From assembly GCA_051000715.1 (NCBI GenBank), contig JBPCOB010000051.1:1-5331 (forward strand): DNA of 5,331 nucleotides, written 5' to 3'. Of this stretch, positions 1 to 5,331 are shown piece after piece. Source of the stretch: JBPCOB01 sp051000715. GTDB taxonomy: Bacteria; Actinomycetota; Actinomycetes; JALYNC01. Within the stretch, counting starts at the first letter, position 1. Every line of letters begins with the position of its first letter. The position numbers and the translations under genes are program-made. The notes under the pieces are model-generated. The model was not told where the DNA came from. It saw only the letters and a list, made by a program, of their open reading frames with translations, and did not search any database.

Positions 1-1
1 C

Positions 2-586
2 CCGGTCACCGACTCCTACGACCTCGCGCTGGACTGGTTCTCGACGTTCGAGGGCGCCGGCCTGGACGGCGTGGTGGCAAAGCCGGCCCTGCTGCCGTAC
101 TCCCCCGACGCCAGGGTGATGCTCAAGATCAAGCATGCCCGGACGGCGGACTGCGTCGTCGCCGGCTTTCGCTGGCACAAGAGCGGGCCGGTGGTCGGGT
201 CCCTGCTGCTCGGCCTGTACGACGACGCCGGTTCCCTGCACCACGTCGGCGTGGCGGCGTCGTTCTCGATGAGCCGCCGGGCCGAGCTGCTCGAGGAGCT
301 GGCGCCGTACCGGCTCGACGACCTGGCCGGTCACCCCTGGGCCGGCGGCGACCCGACCCGGATCCCCGGCGGCGAGCCGAGCCGCTGGAACGCCAAGAAG
401 GACATGTCCTGGCAACCGCTGCGGCCCGACCTCGTGGTCGAGGTCGCCTACGACCACATGGAGGGGCCACGGTTCCGGCACACCGCCCAGTTCCGGCGGT
501 GGCGGCCGGACCGCGATCCCCGCACCTGTACCTATGCCCAGCTCGAGCGGCCGGTCGCCTATGACCTGTCCGGCATGCTCGGCTAG
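2..586 (+). CDS. ligC: ATP-dependent DNA ligase, LigC type (C-terminal 194 residues; 5' end outside window)
   Basis: The frame is open from the window's left edge to the TAG at 584-586. It joins DNA nicks using ATP: the enzyme is adenylated on a lysine, passes AMP to the 5' phosphate and seals the strand. The adenylated lysine (motif I) lies upstream and is not seen. Visible are nucleotidyltransferase motif IV (GLDGVVAKP, near bases 54-85), motif V (MLKIKH, near 119-136, with its two lysines) and the OB-fold domain, including RFRHTAQFRRWRPDRDP near the end, which carries the motif VI-like basic stretch. The phrases TADCVVAGFRWHKSGPVVGS and VVEVAYDHMEG are what I expect of actinobacterial LigC, a stand-alone ligase of roughly 350 residues, rather than NAD-dependent LigA. 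In this family LigC serves repair side pathways. No Ku or LigD gene is in the window. This is the only + gene here whose visible part needs no frame correction. The ligase identity is secure; LigC versus the ligase domain of a multidomain LigD is less so. Confidence 0.9.
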   Translation, partial: PVTDSYDLALDWFSTFEGAGLDGVVAKPALLPYSPDARVMLKIKHARTADCVVAGFRWHKSGPVVGSLLLGLYDDAGSLHHVGVAASFSMSRRAELLEELAPYRLDDLAGHPWAGGDPTRIPGGEPSRWNAKKDMSWQPLRPDLVVEVAYDHMEGPRFRHTAQFRRWRPDRDPRTCTYAQLERPVAYDLSGMLG

Positions 587-598
587 CGTGCGCCCAGC

Positions 599-2539
599 GT
601 GAACCCCTTGCTGTTCGCCTTCTTCTGGGTTGCCACCGTCCTTGTCTTCGCTGGCATCGCCCGGCGGGTGCTCGACGTGCCCCTCGGCGCGGTGCGCGCG
701 GTGCTGGCCGCGTGCATCGCGGTGGCCGTCGGCCTGTCGGTGTCGGACCCGCTCGTGGGGGTGGGCTCGGGTGCGGCGGAAGGCAGCCTGCAGATCGGGA
801 TCTCGTTGGTTGTCGCGCTGACGTTCCTGGTGGTGGCGGAGATCCTGGTCCCGACGGGCAGCTGGCCCAGCCCGGTGGAGTGGCGGCGTTCCCTGCGTCG
901 CCGGATGGGGCGGTCGCGCCGGTACGCGGATCGTCTCCATTGCAGTCCGCCACGGTCTCGGCCCGTACCTGTGCGGCGGGACCCAGACGGCGGATGAGGA
1001 GCCGCACCGCCGGCGTCGGCTGGCCCGGTCCTTGCGGCAGGCGATGGAGGAGGGCGGCGTCACGTTCGTCAAGCTTGGTCAGCTCGCCTCGACCCGAGCC
1101 GACCTGCTGCCGGCCGAGTTCATCGAGGAGTTCTCGACGCTGCAGGACCGGGTGGCGCCGGCCGCGTGGGAGTCGGTGCGAGCGCTGCTCGACCAGGAGT
1201 TGGGCGCACCGTACCTGGAGGTCTTCGCTGACTTCGACACAGAGCCGGTGGCCGCCGCGTCCATCGCTCAGGTGCACCGGGCCCGGCTGCGCTCCGGAGC
1301 CGACGTAGCGGTAAAGGTGCAGCGACCCGGCATCGGCCCGGTCGTCGAGCGTGACCTCGACATCGTGGGCCGGCTCGCCGCGACACTCTCGTCGCGGACC
1401 CGTTGGGGGCGCGCGGTGGGGATTGTCGAACTGGCCTCCGGTTTCGCGACTGCGCTGAGGGAGGAGCTGGATTTCCGGGTGGAGGCCCGCAACGTGACAG
1501 CCGTTCGGGCCAGCTCGGCCAGCCGGGACCGCGACTCCACTGTCGTTCTCCCCGCCCTGTACGCGCAGCTGTGCACCCAGCGAGTGCTGGTGATGGAGTG
1601 GTTGGACGGCACGCCGCTGGGAGCGGCGGACACCGTGGTAACCGAGCGTGGCCTGGACCGGCAGGCGATGGGGCGGGCCCTGCTGAAGTGCCTGCTCCGG
1701 CAGGTCGTCGTGGACGGGGTGTTCCACGCTGACCCGCATCCGGGCAACGTCCTGCTGCTTGCGGACGGCCGCCTGGCGCTGATGGACTTCGGCTCGGTCG
1801 GCCGGCTGGGTGCGTCGACCCGCCTGGCCGTGCAGCAGCTGCTCGTCGCGGTGGACCGTGGCGACTCAGCCGCCGCCCGCGATGCGTTCCTGGACCTGGT
1901 GACCCGCACGGACGATCTCGACGAGCTGCGGCTCGAACGCGCACTCGGGCTGTTCATGGCCCGTCACCTGGGACCGGCGGCGGCGCCCGACATGGCGATG
2001 TTCACCGACCTGTTCCGCCTCGTTGCCGATCACGAGCTGGTCGTGCTCGGCGAGGTTGCTGCGGTATTCCGCGCCCTGGCAACCGTCGAGGGGACCTTCT
2101 GCGACTCGTGCCAGGCTTCCAGCTCGTCGAGGAGTCACGGCGCTTCGCCCGCGCGGAAATGGCGAGCACGTTCGGGCTGCGCCCGATGTCGCAGACCCTG
2201 ACCGACGAGGTCGCGGCCCTGCTGCCCGTGCTACGTCGCCTTCCGCGCCGGCTCGATCGGATCACTGGCTCGCTCGAGCAGGGCCGCCTGGCCATGAACG
2301 TCAGGCTCTTTGCCGACGAGCAGGACCGGCGGTTCACCACGGACCTGCTGCACCAGGTGCTGCTCGCCCTTCTCGGTGCAACGGCCGGGATCATGGCTGT
2401 TTTCCTCGTGAGCGCCAGCGGGGGTCCGGCGGTGACGCCGACAGTCAGTCTGTTCCAGGTGTTCGGCTACAACCTGCTCGTCGTCAGCTGCATCCTCGTC
2501 CTCCGGGTGCTCTTCGTGATTTTCCGCCGGCAACGCTGA
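599..2539 (+). CDS. UbiB/ABC1 (AarF-type) atypical kinase, membrane-anchored, with two frameshifts
   Basis: The GTG at 599 follows the ligase stop by 12 bases, so co-transcription is likely; no clear Shine-Dalgarno site is visible. The frame runs 599 to about 930, then shifts by one to about 2096, then shifts back and ends at TGA 2537-2539. Joining the three parts gives about 647 residues. Three hydrophobic segments lie near residues 3-19, 28-46 and 64-84. The kinase-like domain then shows the UbiB hallmarks: KLGQ (Lys near 159), the alanine-rich loop AAASIAQVH (from 219) replacing the glycine loop of true kinases, AVKVQ with the ATP-binding Lys near 240, ELDFRVEA, HADPHPGN (Asp near 379) and DFGSVG (Asp near 397). 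Two more membrane helices follow, near 584-608 and 624-643. UbiB proteins are ATPases/kinases linked to isoprenoid-quinone and lipid metabolism; the substrate here cannot be named. The protein continues sensibly across both breaks, so the gene is probably intact in the organism. Confidence 0.88.
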
Positions 2540-2581
2540 TCCTTCCGAGCGTGACTTCTCCCGCCAGCCGCCGCGGCCGTC

Positions 2582-2989
2582 CTACCGAATCCGTACGGCG
2601 AACGCGACGGCCTCCTCAGGCGTCATTCGCCGCCCCTCGGACCACTCCCGCTCCCATGCCTGCTCGCCGAGGTCGGCGCGTGGCTCCCGCAGGGTCCGCG
2701 CGAGGAACGCGGCGTCCGGGATCGACAGGGGCATGCCGATCTGCTCCCGGATCATTTCGGCCGCCGCCGCCAGCCGAGCGGCTGGTCCGGGCTCTCCTCG
2801 GGCGCTGGCCAGAGTGACGAAGCGCTCGAGGGTGTCGGCGAGCAGCTCCAGGGTCGCGCCGGGCAGCGGACCAGCCGCCACATCGCCGCACGAGACCACC
2901 GCGTCAACCGACTCCCGGCGGATCTCGGCGAGTACGGCGGCCAGCGCCGGCAGGTTGCCGTGGACGTCCGAGATCACGCCAACCCGCAC
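2582..2989 (-). CDS. Truncated calcineurin-like metallophosphoesterase fused to a LuxR/AfsR-regulator-like C-terminal tail
   Basis: This 135-residue ORF starts at GTG (2989-2987) behind a plausible ribosome site, GGAAGGGA, and stops at TAG (2584-2582). Residues 1 to about 50 read as the start of a YfcE-type phosphoesterase: GVISDVHGN (metal ligands D8 and H10) and SCGDVAAGPLP (D36). Members usually exceed 200 residues and carry a GNH/GND motif and later metal-binding histidines; all of these are missing, so phosphatase activity is unlikely. From about residue 50 onward the protein instead matches the pattern I know from the extreme C-terminus of large actinobacterial LuxR/AfsR-type ATPase regulators: LERFVTLASARGEP, AARLAAAAEMIREQIGMPL, then LGEQAWEREWSEGR and MTPEEAVAFAV. 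The join is in frame, near bases 2835-2845. It lies 41 bases after the DUF421 gene, probably in one transcript. It may be a real deletion fusion, or an assembly misjoin. The N-terminal assignment is firm; the tail assignment rests on remembered family patterns. Confidence 0.72.
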   Translation of the reverse strand: MRVGVISDVHGNLPALAAVLAEIRRESVDAVVSCGDVAAGPLPGATLELLADTLERFVTLASARGEPGPAARLAAAAEMIREQIGMPLSIPDAAFLARTLREPRADLGEQAWEREWSEGRRMTPEEAVAFAVRIR

Positions 2990-3030
2990 GAGAGATCCCT
3001 TCCGCGAGGCGACAGGAGCCGTCGTACCGG

Positions 3031-3564
3031 TCAGCCCGAAACCAGCTGGCTGGCGCCCGGTACGTCGGCGACCAGCGAGACGCTGAGCGGACGGCCTTGC
3101 CGGATCACGCTGACCTCGCCGTTACGCTCCAGGACGACGCACTGCACCTCGTCCATGGATGCGACTCCAGCTAGCCGCAGGCGCTGGCGGATCTCGTCCT
3201 CGGTGACATGAGCTTCGACCATGTTGTCCCGCAGCAGTGACGAGCCGGCCATCAGCAGGACCGGCGTTCGGTTGATGAGCCGGTCCGCGCTCTGGTTGCG
3301 CCGGAGCAGCCCGAACGCGCCCTGCGTCGTGAACAAGGTCGTCAGCCCGATCACGCCGGCGAGCAGGGTGGGCCGCAGAAGCAGCATCGTCCGCCCGATC
3401 ACGGCGCCGAACGCGATGGTGGCGGCGAGGTCGAAGCTCGACATCCGGGCCAGGCTGCGTTGCCCGACGAGCCGCACGAGGACGACCAGCGTCAGGTAGA
3501 TGGCGACCGTGGACAGCACGACGGCGGCCGCCTCGCCCCAGGTGACACCAAGCCGAACCGACAT
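3031..3564 (-). CDS. DUF421 / YetF-type membrane protein
   Basis: This gives 177 residues, with ATG at 3564-3562 and TGA at 3033-3031. I chose this ATG because GGGAGGGGGAAT sits directly upstream as a strong ribosome site and because the protein's hydrophobic start follows; the frame stays open further upstream, but that part is arginine-rich and not protein-like. Hydrophobic segments lie near residues 11-34, 46-63 and 66-86. Between the first two is the conserved QRSLARMSSFDL patch, followed by the AFGAVIGR turn. The cytoplasmic half contains NRTPVLLMAGSSLLRDNM, then EIRQRLRLAGV and DEVQCVVLERNGEVSVI, which is the usual DUF421 C-terminal domain. The length suits the family, whose molecular role is poorly known; in spore formers, YetF-like proteins occur with germination or envelope functions. 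The frame is clean throughout. It diverges from the CAP gene and is followed at 41 bases by the phosphoesterase-like ORF. Confidence 0.9.
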   Translation of the reverse strand: MSVRLGVTWGEAAAVVLSTVAIYLTLVVLVRLVGQRSLARMSSFDLAATIAFGAVIGRTMLLLRPTLLAGVIGLTTLFTTQGAFGLLRRNQSADRLINRTPVLLMAGSSLLRDNMVEAHVTEDEIRQRLRLAGVASMDEVQCVVLERNGEVSVIRQGRPLSVSLVADVPGASQLVSG

Positions 3565-3610
3565 GGATTCCCCCTCCCGACCCCTGCGGGTCAGGTTACG
3601 GGCGACGACA
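3565..3610. promoter_or_regulatory. Divergent intergenic region with a small GACCC/GGGTC palindrome
   Basis: These bases separate the DUF421 start (-) from the putative CAP start (+), so promoters for both should lie here or just inside the neighbouring coding sequence. Two things are visible: the DUF421 ribosome site next to its ATG, and a perfect 5-base inverted repeat, GACCC-CTGC-GGGTC at 3579-3592, lying in the DUF421 leader. On the - strand TAACCT (3598-3593) could be a -10 element, but no matching -35 is present. The palindrome could be an operator half-site pair or chance in GC-rich DNA. Confidence 0.3.
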
Positions 3611-4330
3611 GTGCCTGGGTCGGGGCCGCGCGCTCTGCATCTCCCTCGGGGTGCTCGGTCTCGTGGCCGCGGCCGCTCCGTCCCCCGTCGCCTCGCCCTG
3701 GCAATGCCGGCGTACGACGAGCCCGCCCGCCACCAGCCGAGCCTCCTCACGTCGCGGCCGCCCGCGACCCCGCTGCGTACGGCGGCCGGCGCGACCGGTC
3801 TCCAAGCGCGCAGCGGCACCGGGTTCACCTCAGTTCGCCAACTGCCCCACAGCCGGCACCGCCGTCGCACCGTGGCACCGCCGTCGGCCACATCGGCACG
3901 CCGCGGCCCGCGTCCCTGCCGGCGCCGCCGAAGCCCAGCCACCACCACCGCCCCCCAACGGTGGGCCGAACAGCGGCTACGAGTCACGCATCCTGACGCT
4001 GGTCAACGCCCAGCGTGCGAGCTCCGGCCTGCAGGCGCTGTCGATGTCGTCGTTCGCCGACGCCTACGCCGAGCGCTGGTCGGCGCACCTGGCCGCGATC
4101 GGCACCCTCGTGCACCAGTCCATGAGCGCCCTGCTCAGCGGGTGCCACGCGCAGGCCGTCGGGGAGAACATCGCTACGGGACCGTGTCGGCCGACGCCAT
4201 GGTCGCGATCTGGATGGCCTCCCCCAGCCACCGGGCGAACATCCTCAACCCGCGCTTCGCCCACATCGGAATCGGCGCGGTGCAGACCACGAGCGGCGTC
4301 TGGTACGCCGTACAGGACTTCCTCGACTGA
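3611..4330 (+). CDS. Secreted CAP (SCP/PR-1-like) domain protein, frame-broken, start uncertain
   Basis: The CAP domain is clear from 3975 on: LTLVNAQRASSGLQAL, a histidine in TLVHQSM (4113-4115), GENIA (Glu 4164-4166), then, one frame away, MASPSHRANIL (His 4229-4231) and WYAVQDFLD ending at TGA 4328-4330. These His/Glu positions are the conserved CAP cavity residues. One base is missing near 4174; restoring it gives GENIAYGTVSADAMV, the expected sequence. A signal-peptide-like stretch, ALCISLGVLGLVAAAAPSP, lies at 3630-3686, and a proline-rich linker (PPPPPPNGG) precedes the CAP domain, so the protein is exported. Between them the best coding frame by third-position GC seems to change twice (about 3695 and 3830-3890). 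The GTG at 3611 is my guess for the start and needs another one-base correction before 3636. Bacterial CAP proteins are extracellular with poorly known roles. Domain call firm; N-terminal third unresolved. Confidence 0.78.
   Translation: MPGSGPRALHLPRGARSRGRGRSVPRRLALAMPAYDEPARHQPSLLTSRPPATPLRTAAGATGLQARSGTGFTSVRQLPHSRHRRRTVAPPSATSARRGPRPCRRRRSPATTTAPQRWAEQRLRVTHPDAGQRPACELRPAGAVDVVVRRRLRRALVGAPGRDRHPRAPVHERPAQRVPRAGRRGEHRYGTVSADAMVAIWMASPSHRANILNPRFAHIGIGAVQTTSGVWYAVQDFLD
3855..3886. repeat. 13-base direct repeat with 19-base period
   Basis: GGCACCGCCGTCG occurs at 3855-3867 and again at 3874-3886. The period of 19 is not a multiple of three, so a duplication here would move the reading frame by +1. 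That is the same direction as the apparent frame change inside the CAP gene's linker. It could also be chance in proline/arginine-rich GC-heavy sequence. Confidence 0.5.
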
Positions 4331-4349
4331 GCCCGGTGCTCTTCGGGCT
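4330..4349 (+). terminator. Stem-loop at the CAP stop codon, possible terminator
   Basis: AGCCCG (4330-4335) pairs perfectly with CGGGCT (4344-4349) around an 8-base loop, beginning at the last base of the CAP stop codon. There is no T-run afterwards, as is common in high-GC actinobacteria. It may end the CAP transcript before the FrnE gene. Confidence 0.4.
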
Positions 4350-4362
4350 AGGGATTGCCGGT

Positions 4363-4375
4363 CGCCCGGCGGGCG
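4363..4375 (+). terminator. Second small GC stem-loop between CAP and FrnE genes
   Basis: CGCCC (4363-4367) and GGGCG (4371-4375) form a 5-base stem with a 3-base loop, followed by TTGTCCCTT. With the preceding hairpin it may form a tandem terminator, or it may be chance. Bases 4376-4404 show nothing further that I recognise. Confidence 0.3.
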
Positions 4376-4416
4376 TTGTCCCTTGCACGAGACAGCCCCT
4401 GACAGCGAGGAACTCC

Positions 4417-5158
4417 GTGCAGGTCGAGATCTGGTCCGACGTCGTCTGCCCCTGGTGTACATCGGCAAGCGCCGGTTCGAGCAGGCCCTGGCCCGCTTCC
4501 CCCACCACGACGACGTGGCGGTGACCTGGCACAGCTTCGAGCTCGATCCATCCGCACCGGAGGTGCGCGACGGCACGTACGCGAAGCGGCTGTCGCAGAA
4601 GTACGGAGTTCCGGTGGCCAGCGCCAAGGACATGATCCGCCAGATGACGTCGAGCGCGGCTGCCGAAGGGGTCGCGATGCGCTTCGACAGGGCGCGCCCC
4701 GGCAACACCTTCGCCGCCCACCGGCTGCTGCACCTCGCCCGGAACCGGGGGTACAGGACGAGCTCAAGGAGCGCCTGCTCGCGGCCTACCTCACTGAGGG
4801 CGAGCCCATAGGTACCGCGGCGGCCCTGGTCCGGCAGGCGACCACGGTCGGGCTTGACCCCGTCGAGGTCCGCGCAGTTCTGGACAGCGACGCCTACGCC
4901 GACGACGTCCGCGCGGACGAGCGGCAGGCGGCGGCCTACGGGATCACGGGCGTGCCGTTCTTCGTGGTCGACCACCGGTACGGCGTCTCGGGCGCACAGC
5001 CCGCGGACCTCCTGCTCCAAGTCCTCGACCGGGCCTGGGCCGAGCAGCGGCCGACCGTGCTGGCCGGCGTATGGGGCACGGCGTCCGACGTTGGTTGCGG
5101 CGGTGAACACCAGCACGTCGACCGTGCCGGCTGCGAGGGCGACAGCTGCGCCGTGTGA
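4417..5158 (+). CDS. DsbA-family (FrnE-like) thioredoxin-fold oxidoreductase with two frameshifts
   Basis: GTG at 4417 is preceded by GAGGA at 5 bases' distance, and the protein opens with VQVEIWSDVVCPWC, the classic FrnE beginning. After the active-site C11-P-W-C14 the frame breaks: restoring one base at about 4457 gives CPWCYIGKRRFE. A second base is missing near 4751; restoring it gives NRGLQDELKERLLAAY. The corrected protein has about 247 residues, ending at TGA 5156-5158. Further family marks are FDRARPGNTFAAHRLLHLA (helical insert), then YGITGVPFFVVD with the cis-proline near residue 181 facing the CPWC site, and YGVSGAQP. The tail is cysteine-bearing (C228, C240, C245; ends CEGDSCAV), as seen in many actinobacterial FrnE proteins. 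Such cytoplasmic enzymes handle disulfides in oxidative stress; some relatives act in polyketide pathways. No partner gene is visible. The two breaks probably do not exist in the organism. Confidence 0.88.
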
Positions 5159-5270
5159 GCATCATCGACGGTTGGCCGCTTGGCGACGAGGCCGCCCGCG
5201 ACCACAACCGGGGTGTGAGATCTTCTCGGAGAGCCCCACACCTGTGGCGGGCACGCAACGTCGGGTGGGG
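5159..5270. other. Intergenic stretch after FrnE with a weak inverted repeat
   Basis: GGTGTG (5212-5217) can pair with CACACC (5237-5242) across about 19 bases, which themselves contain TCT-CGG-AGA. The stem is short and lacks a T-run, so it is only a weak terminator candidate for the FrnE gene. No other gene or RNA is recognised here. Confidence 0.3.
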
Positions 5271-5331
5271 GTGTCGGTGCTGCAGACCCTGGAAAGCCCC
5301 GCCGAGCTGCTGCGTCCGACGATGCGCGGCT
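5271..5331 (+). CDS. Possible 5' end of a further gene, cut by the window edge
   Basis: An open frame starts at GTG 5265, 5271 or 5277, each near a G-rich stretch (GGGTGGGGG) that could serve as ribosome site, and runs to the edge as VSVLQTLESPAELLRPTMRG. Third positions are almost all G or C. The ending RPTMRG faintly recalls the PRLRGW opening of hemolysin III-family membrane proteins, but about 20 residues cannot establish this. The frame is also open upstream of 5265, so the start is unsettled. Confidence 0.3.
   Translation, partial: MSVLQTLESPAELLRPTMRG

Noticed and set aside
129..1739. A 536-codon open frame on the - strand opposite the ligase and UbiB genes
   Set aside because: It is rich in R, P, G and A with no recognisable motif and lies antisense to two clearly conserved proteins; long antisense frames are expected in GC-rich DNA.
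599..2539. Programmed ribosomal frameshifting in the UbiB gene
   Set aside because: No slippery heptamer with a downstream structure is apparent at either site, and unrelated genes in the window show the same kind of break.
2540..2581. Terminator between the converging UbiB and phosphoesterase-like genes
   Set aside because: Only an 8-base palindrome without a loop, GCCGCGGC at 2570-2577, is visible; no convincing stem-loop.
3565..3987. N-terminal extension of the DUF421 protein to an upstream start
   Set aside because: The extension is arginine-rich and unlike a membrane protein start, whereas ATG 3564 has a strong ribosome site and the normal family length.
4064..5116. A 350-codon open frame on the - strand opposite the CAP and FrnE genes
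   Set aside because: The opposite strand encodes recognisable CAP and FrnE motifs across the same stretch, and this frame has no family-like features.
1..5331. tRNA, rRNA, CRISPR array, insertion sequence or prophage signals
   Set aside because: No cloverleaf, regularly spaced repeats, terminal inverted repeats, transposase or integrase motifs were seen on either strand.

Overview
The window is GC-rich DNA (about 70% by eye) with strong G/C bias at third codon positions, many GTG starts and actinobacterial-type proteins. It looks like chromosomal DNA of a high-GC actinomycete; genus cannot be decided from the sequence. I see no mobile element, CRISPR array, RNA gene or phage gene.

Layout from left to right: (1) the 3' part of an ATP-dependent DNA ligase of the LigC type, on +, entering from outside the window; (2) 12 bases later, also on +, a long UbiB/ABC1 (AarF-type) atypical kinase with three N-terminal and two C-terminal membrane segments, whose reading frame breaks twice; (3) converging on it from the - strand, a pair made of a DUF421/YetF-type membrane protein and, 41 bases downstream, a short ORF that begins like a calcineurin-type metallophosphoesterase but ends like the C-terminal tail of a large LuxR/AfsR-type regulator; (4) diverging from DUF421, on +, a secreted CAP (SCP/PR-1-like) protein with a broken frame; (5) on +, a DsbA/FrnE-family thioredoxin-fold oxidoreductase with two frame breaks; (6) a short right-hand edge that may carry the start of another + gene.

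The genes do not form an obvious single pathway. The ligase and UbiB gene may be co-transcribed, as may DUF421 and the phosphoesterase-like ORF; CAP and FrnE are separated by two small stem-loops. These look like ordinary cell-maintenance and envelope genes: DNA repair, lipid/quinone-related kinase, membrane protein, secreted protein, disulfide chemistry.

The most striking property is the number of frame breaks. At least five sites in three unrelated genes interrupt well-conserved proteins, and each is repaired by one or two bases. Most simply this is base-calling or consensus indel error, less likely real decay. The second unusual item is the phosphoesterase/regulator-tail fusion, which could be a real deletion join or a misassembly. 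I found no convincing new biological system.
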